In this document: piece by piece, positions 7,011-9,456 of the stretch
How positions within the stretch are numbered: the stretch's first letter is position 1
Layout: every line of letters starts with the position of its first letter
The notes under the pieces: model-generated
What the model saw: the letters and a program-made list of their open reading frames with translations, nothing else
What the model was told of the DNA's origin: nothing
Databases searched by the model: none
Made by a program: the position numbers and the translations under genes
From: Dehalococcoidales bacterium
Lineage (GTDB): Bacteria; Chloroflexota; Dehalococcoidia; Dehalococcoidales; UBA5627
Length of the DNA stretch: 9,456 bases
NCBI GenBank assembly: GCA_028706995.1
Contig: JAQTVR010000033.1
Location: 1-9,456 of the forward strand
Direction: 5' to 3'

Positions 7011-7033
7011 GATCAGTTTTTTGCTTCTTCCTC
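6974..7033 (-). promoter_or_regulatory. Programmed -1 ribosomal frameshift signal between G-like and T-like frames
   Basis: Reading the minus strand, three elements occur in order. A purine-rich SD-like stretch GAGGAAG (7033-7027) ends four bases before the slippery heptamer. The heptamer A AAA AAC (7022-7016) sits in the correct zero-frame phase, as codons AAA AAC followed by the TGA stop. After a 7-base spacer (TGATCAT), GGCAGTTCAGGTCA (7008-6995) pairs with TGGCCTGGATTGCC (6987-6974) over 14 consecutive pairs, three of them G-U, around a 7-base loop. A -1 slip continues as CTG ATC ATG straight into the T-like frame. This combination matches known bacterial frameshift sites such as dnaX, and the position matches lambda G/GT. 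Efficiency cannot be judged from sequence. Confidence 0.88.
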
Positions 7034-7438
7034 GGTCAATTTGTTGGCCGATAGGACGACCTCCGCTAATTCATCAATCAAATCTTTAGGCATTAACCTG
7101 ATTATTTCATCTGAAACCGCCGGGAAATTCTTGCCATTTATTGAGGTACTGATTGTTTCAAATTTGACTGGTTTCTTTGTTTGAGGATCCTCAAAATTAT
7201 CAATACCGCGTACTCCGAATTTAACAGCTAAAAGAGCACGCTTGCTTACCAATATATTCGCCTCGGCTGCGTCGTTTGGATTTTTTGAGCTGATCTTTAA
7301 TGAGGTGGTCTGATCCTCAATATATGACCTTAAGAACGGGTCCAGTGCCCCAATATGAAACGTTGTGGGGTTATTTTTATCCGGATCGTACTTTGAAACA
7401 TACGGTTTTGCTTCGTAAATATTTATGCCTGTTAACAT
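7013..7438 (-). CDS. G: Tail assembly chaperone, G-like
   Basis: A 141-residue protein, nearly the same length as lambda gpG (140), between the tube protein and the tape measure. The N-terminal part (SKYDPDKNNPTTFHIGALDPFLRSYIEDQTT) fits small phage chaperones that hold the tape measure before tube assembly. The C-terminus is acidic and helical (LIDELAEVVLSANKLTEEEAKN). The gene ends at a slippery A AAA AAC directly before its TGA, so a minority product fused to the T-like frame is expected. The ATG at 7438 has an eight-base consensus Shine-Dalgarno, GAGGAGGT, six bases upstream, right after the tube gene stop. Sequence similarity alone is moderate. Synteny, length and the frameshift signal make the assignment strong. 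Confidence 0.85.
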   Translation of the reverse strand: MLTGINIYEAKPYVSKYDPDKNNPTTFHIGALDPFLRSYIEDQTTSLKISSKNPNDAAEANILVSKRALLAVKFGVRGIDNFEDPQTKKPVKFETISTSINGKNFPAVSDEIIRLMPKDLIDELAEVVLSANKLTEEEAKN

Positions 7439-7444
7439 TTGTCT

Positions 7445-7452
7445 ACCTCCTC
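7445..7452 (-). promoter_or_regulatory. Strong Shine-Dalgarno site of the G-like chaperone
   Basis: GAGGAGGT is followed by AGACAA and the ATG at 7438. It is a full eight-base complement of the 16S anti-SD, placed in the 16-bp gap after the tube gene stop. High expression of the chaperone relative to the coupled tip genes is the likely effect. Confidence 0.75.
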
Positions 7453-7454
7453 AA

Positions 7455-8594
7455 TTAAAGTTGAACAAAACTAAACTCATCATCCCCATTTACGCTGCCG
7501 TTCAGATCAAAAGAACATTTTGCCAGCGCTAATCCCTCTCTATCCTCGTCATCTATTTTCGTAAGTTGCAACCTGGGAGAATAGAATTTAAACATGTTTC
7601 CGGTGGTTGCCCCTACGTTAAGAGCAAGAGTAATATCGGTACTACCGAAAAACTTTGTATAAAAATCATACGTGGCTACCGTTACCATCTCCGGGTTAAA
7701 TCCTCCCGATATATTTCTGTCTGTGATCTGATACGAGAGCAAACCTCGACTATCATTAATATCATCCCTCGCAGCCAAAGCATTATTAACATCGATATTC
7801 AATTCACCCATGCGTGCAGAATAAGCATCGAGCAATAATGTTGCTGACAATAATGCCGGTGGCTTCTGTGTTTCATGGGCGATCGCGGTCAACAAAGCAG
7901 TATCGGTAATCCCTGCCTCAACTCCTTGGAAGTTAAAATCAAGCATTACCGGTTCTCCGGTCTTAAAATTAAATTTAACGCTTCCCCGGGCGCCTTTAAT
8001 CAGCTTAAGCACCCCATCTTCATAACTCCCCAGGGTTAAAGATGATACTCCGCTGCTGATCGGCCTATATTCCTGTCCCTCTGTTACAGGTGCGCCTGAA
8101 GTGGTTGCAGTGGCCGATGAAGTACCTCCGGTAATAACCTCACCAGATTGCAATGCTCCGGAAATTACCACATAATAAACTTTTGAGGCCCCGGTAACCG
8201 TATTAAAAATAACACGTCCTTTTCCACCGGAAGTGCCGCCGGTTATTGTTTCGCCGTGCTGGAAAGGTCCTCCGGTAATAGCTCCTATGGCCGCTGATTT
8301 AAGCGCATTTGATTCAAAGCCGCACCCTTTTAATAGGGTTATCCATGCCGGATCGGTTGTTTTTGTCCCGGATCCTCTCAATTCCAAACGGAACGAAAGC
8401 CCTGCGGGCCTTTTACCTGCAACCTTACCCATGCCCGAGAATGAGGACCGCACCGGGTCCCGGGTAAACATTTCTATGTCGTGTGATACCTTGGGGCTAT
8501 AAACCAAAAATTTCGCCTCCGCCGCGGTTAAGGCTTCAGCAGTACCTTCAGCAACTTCGATCTTTGCCGCTAATTGACGCTTTCTGACTAACAT
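7455..8594 (-). CDS. Major tail tube protein
   Basis: A 379-residue tube protein that polymerises around the tape measure. The first 95 residues follow the phage tube pattern: RKRQLAAKIEVAEGTAEALTAAEA, then PVRSSFSGMGKVAGKRPAGLSFRLELRGSGT, then DPAWITLLKGCGF. Residues 180-379 continue it, with SVKFNFKTGEPVMLDFNFQGV near 205-225 and LQLTKIDDEDREGLALAKCSFDLNG near 342-366. Between them, residues about 104-169 form a glycine- and threonine-rich insert containing a motif repeated twice (GETITGGTSGG and GEVITGGTSSA). Lambda gpV instead carries an extra Ig-like domain at its C-terminus. The ATG at 8594 has AAGGAGG six bases upstream, fitting an abundant structural protein. The position matches lambda V, between the U-like gene and G. 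Confidence 0.9.
   Translation of the reverse strand: MLVRKRQLAAKIEVAEGTAEALTAAEAKFLVYSPKVSHDIEMFTRDPVRSSFSGMGKVAGKRPAGLSFRLELRGSGTKTTDPAWITLLKGCGFESNALKSAAIGAITGGPFQHGETITGGTSGGKGRVIFNTVTGASKVYYVVISGALQSGEVITGGTSSATATTSGAPVTEGQEYRPISSGVSSLTLGSYEDGVLKLIKGARGSVKFNFKTGEPVMLDFNFQGVEAGITDTALLTAIAHETQKPPALLSATLLLDAYSARMGELNIDVNNALAARDDINDSRGLLSYQITDRNISGGFNPEMVTVATYDFYTKFFGSTDITLALNVGATTGNMFKFYSPRLQLTKIDDEDREGLALAKCSFDLNGSVNGDDEFSFVQL
8088..8285 (-). repeat. Insert with a duplicated GE-ITGGTS motif in the tube protein
   Basis: Codons about 104-169 of the tube gene encode two similar units: HGETITGGTSGG (bases 8223-8258) and GEVITGGTSSAT (bases 8109-8144), spaced 38 residues apart. They are joined by RVIFNTVTGASKVYYVVISGA, which looks like beta strands. 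The DNA copies have diverged at third positions, so the duplication is not recent. The flanking sequence reads as a normal tube protein, so this is an internal surface insertion. Boundaries are by eye. Confidence 0.7.
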
Positions 8595-8600
8595 CGCAAT

Positions 8601-8607
8601 CCTCCTT
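8601..8607 (-). promoter_or_regulatory. Strong Shine-Dalgarno site of the tube protein
   Basis: AAGGAGG is followed by ATTGCG and the ATG at 8594. The match and spacing are near ideal, as expected for the most abundant protein of the tail. Confidence 0.75.
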
Positions 8608-8613
8608 GGTTAA

Positions 8614-8633
8614 TTTATTTCACGTGAATTAAA
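8614..8633. other. Palindrome in the gap before the tube gene
   Basis: The plus strand reads TTTATTTCACGTGAATTAAA. The central ten bases TTCACGTGAA are a perfect palindrome; one mismatched pair follows, then four more matching pairs on each side. It lies directly after the terminator gene stop and ahead of the tube gene Shine-Dalgarno, in the longest gap of the window (39 bp). It could be a protein-binding site or a weak RNA hairpin. No convincing -35 or -10 element is visible around it, and there is no U-tract of a terminator. Confidence 0.4.
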
Positions 8634-9098
8634 CTATACATATACCGTCGGGTCAGTGAGTTTATGTTTATACACAATTTCAAGCTCAACTATAATCCCA
8701 AAACTCGGTTGCCCTTCGACGGTTTCAAAGGTAACGTTATTTAATATATTGGTATCCTCCGCATTACCTCCGCGCGTAGGATCTACCATTAACGCCTTTT
8801 CCACATCTGCTAAAAGGCCGCTTATTATCTGATCTGATGGCCTTGTTTCGTCATCATCTTGCCGATACCATACATCGAGATATATGGTAAATTTACAAGT
8901 TGCTTGGGGGTTCGGCTCCGGTCGTTTTTCTTCCTGCCCCGAATTTATAACGATACAAGGCACTAACGCTAAAGAGTTACCGCGCTGATTCCACCTTTGC
9001 ACACTGGCGATTGTATTGGTATAACCATGGGCCACCGTAATAGCCTCAAGGGTTGTTTTAAGTTCTGCCAGTATATTTTCGCGTATCGATGCGCTCAT
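8634..9098 (-). CDS. Tail terminator-like protein (lambda U position)
   Basis: A 154-residue protein expected to cap the head-proximal end of the tail tube and stop polymerisation. Visible features are an N-terminal helix (SIRENILAELKTTLEAI), VPCIVINSGQEEKRPEPNP near 46-64, a beta strand CKFTIYLDVWYR near 68-79, and ISGLLADVEKALMVDPTRGGNAEDT near 91-115. The C-terminal strand PSFGIIVELEIVYKHKLTDPTVYV ends in the DP-x-x-Y pattern common to small siphovirus neck and terminator proteins. The start overlaps the preceding gene as ATGA and lacks a clear Shine-Dalgarno, so translation is probably coupled. The assignment rests on synteny (between Z-like and V-like genes) and fold-like features. A related neck or completion protein is the alternative. 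Confidence 0.7.
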   Translation of the reverse strand: MSASIRENILAELKTTLEAITVAHGYTNTIASVQRWNQRGNSLALVPCIVINSGQEEKRPEPNPQATCKFTIYLDVWYRQDDDETRPSDQIISGLLADVEKALMVDPTRGGNAEDTNILNNVTFETVEGQPSFGIIVELEIVYKHKLTDPTVYV

Positions 9099-9456
9099 TT
9101 GGTTTTATCCAATGTCTTTTGTATTGATTGATTAAGAATATTAATCCGATCGTTCTGCATATCATCCCACGTCTGGTAAAATCCAAGACGCGGCTTGATC
9201 TTTACGCTGTTTTTTAAAATATACATAGGGATGATTGTCTTTGCCTTTTTCGCAATCTTTGCCAGATATCCTTTCCCATGCAAAAATATCTTTTTTACAT
9301 TGCTTATTGATTGAGGCTTACGGTACTTTTTCTTAAGCCGGCCGTCTCCGGTAAACATTTCAGTTCTGGCAGATAGGGGAACCGCGATTTTACCTCCTCC
9401 AGGATTAGTCACTACCTGGCCAAACTCATGCATCCGGGATATCTTGGAATCTGAAA
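9095..9456 (-). CDS. Tail completion / gp10-like protein (5' end outside window)
   Basis: The frame is open to the right edge. An internal ATG lies at 9433, but seven further sense codons precede it, giving SDSKISR before MHEFG, so the real start is probably outside the window. The R-x-HEFG segment followed by KIAVPLSARTEMF resembles the R-x-H-E/Q-F-G motif of gp10-like and virion-morphogenesis tail completion proteins, where it lies well inside the protein. The rest is very basic (LKKKYRKPQ, AKIAKKAKT) and ends in a helix, WDDMQNDRINILNQSIQKTLDK. In lambda the Z protein occupies this position and finishes the tail end for head joining. The stop overlaps the next gene as ATGA. At least 119 residues are present. 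Confidence 0.65.
   Translation of the reverse strand, partial: SDSKISRMHEFGQVVTNPGGGKIAVPLSARTEMFTGDGRLKKKYRKPQSISNVKKIFLHGKGYLAKIAKKAKTIIPMYILKNSVKIKPRLGFYQTWDDMQNDRINILNQSIQKTLDKTK

Noticed and set aside
7566..7838. 90-codon plus-strand frame
   Set aside because: Antisense to the tube protein gene, with no recognisable protein features.
8233..8502. 89-codon plus-strand frame
   Set aside because: Antisense to the N-terminal half of the tube protein gene; the true gene there is clear.
8614..8633. Palindrome as an intrinsic terminator
   Set aside because: It has no GC-rich stem with a loop and no following U-tract, and a co-oriented structural gene follows at once.

Overview
The window is a single tail-morphogenesis operon of a lambda-type, long-tailed (siphovirus-like) phage or prophage. 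All ten genes lie on the minus strand, so transcription runs from the right edge to the left edge. The order matches phage lambda closely: a Z/gp10-like tail completion protein (cut by the right edge), a tail terminator (U position), the major tail tube protein (V), two tail assembly chaperone frames (G and T), the tape measure (H), then the tail-tip proteins M, L and K, and a very large J-type central tail protein (cut by the left edge). No integrase, repressor, lysis, packaging or head gene is present, so free phage and prophage cannot be told apart. The host is not identifiable. GC is a little above 40% by sampling a few lines, the standard code fits every frame, and Shine-Dalgarno sites are bacterial. 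The lambda-style tip module hints at a Gram-negative-type host, which is inference only.

Region by region: about 9095-9456 and 8634-9098 hold the two proteins that close the head-proximal end of the tail. 7455-8594 is the tube protein, with a beta-rich insert carrying a duplicated GE-ITGGTS motif. 6687-7438 is the chaperone pair, linked by a programmed -1 frameshift signal that can be read directly: slippery A AAA AAC, a 7-nt spacer, a 14-bp hairpin, and a purine-rich SD-like stretch upstream. 5174-6700 is a short tape measure of 508 aa. 3792-5165 holds M, L (with four cysteines expected to bind an Fe-S cluster) and K (NlpC/P60 peptidase only). 1-3799, for which no complete ORF exists because the stop is outside the window, is one open frame of 1266 codons.

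The most interesting architecture is at the tip. The first ~168 residues of the J-type protein resemble lambda gpI (a ubiquitin-like beta-grasp fold, a hydrophobic segment and a PVPIVYGE motif), so I and J appear fused, while K lacks the JAB/Mov34 domain found in lambda-type K. The tail would be built in the usual way: the J/I, K, L and M initiator assembles around the tape measure with the G/GT chaperones, the tube protein polymerises to the tape-measure length, and the U- and Z-like proteins cap it.

Genes are packed with overlaps or gaps of a few bases. The largest gap, 39 bp before the tube gene, contains a palindrome. I see no terminators, RNA genes, CRISPR arrays or mobile elements, and no coding signal on the plus strand. 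Nothing here looks like a wholly new system. The findings are specific, checkable variations on lambda tail biology.
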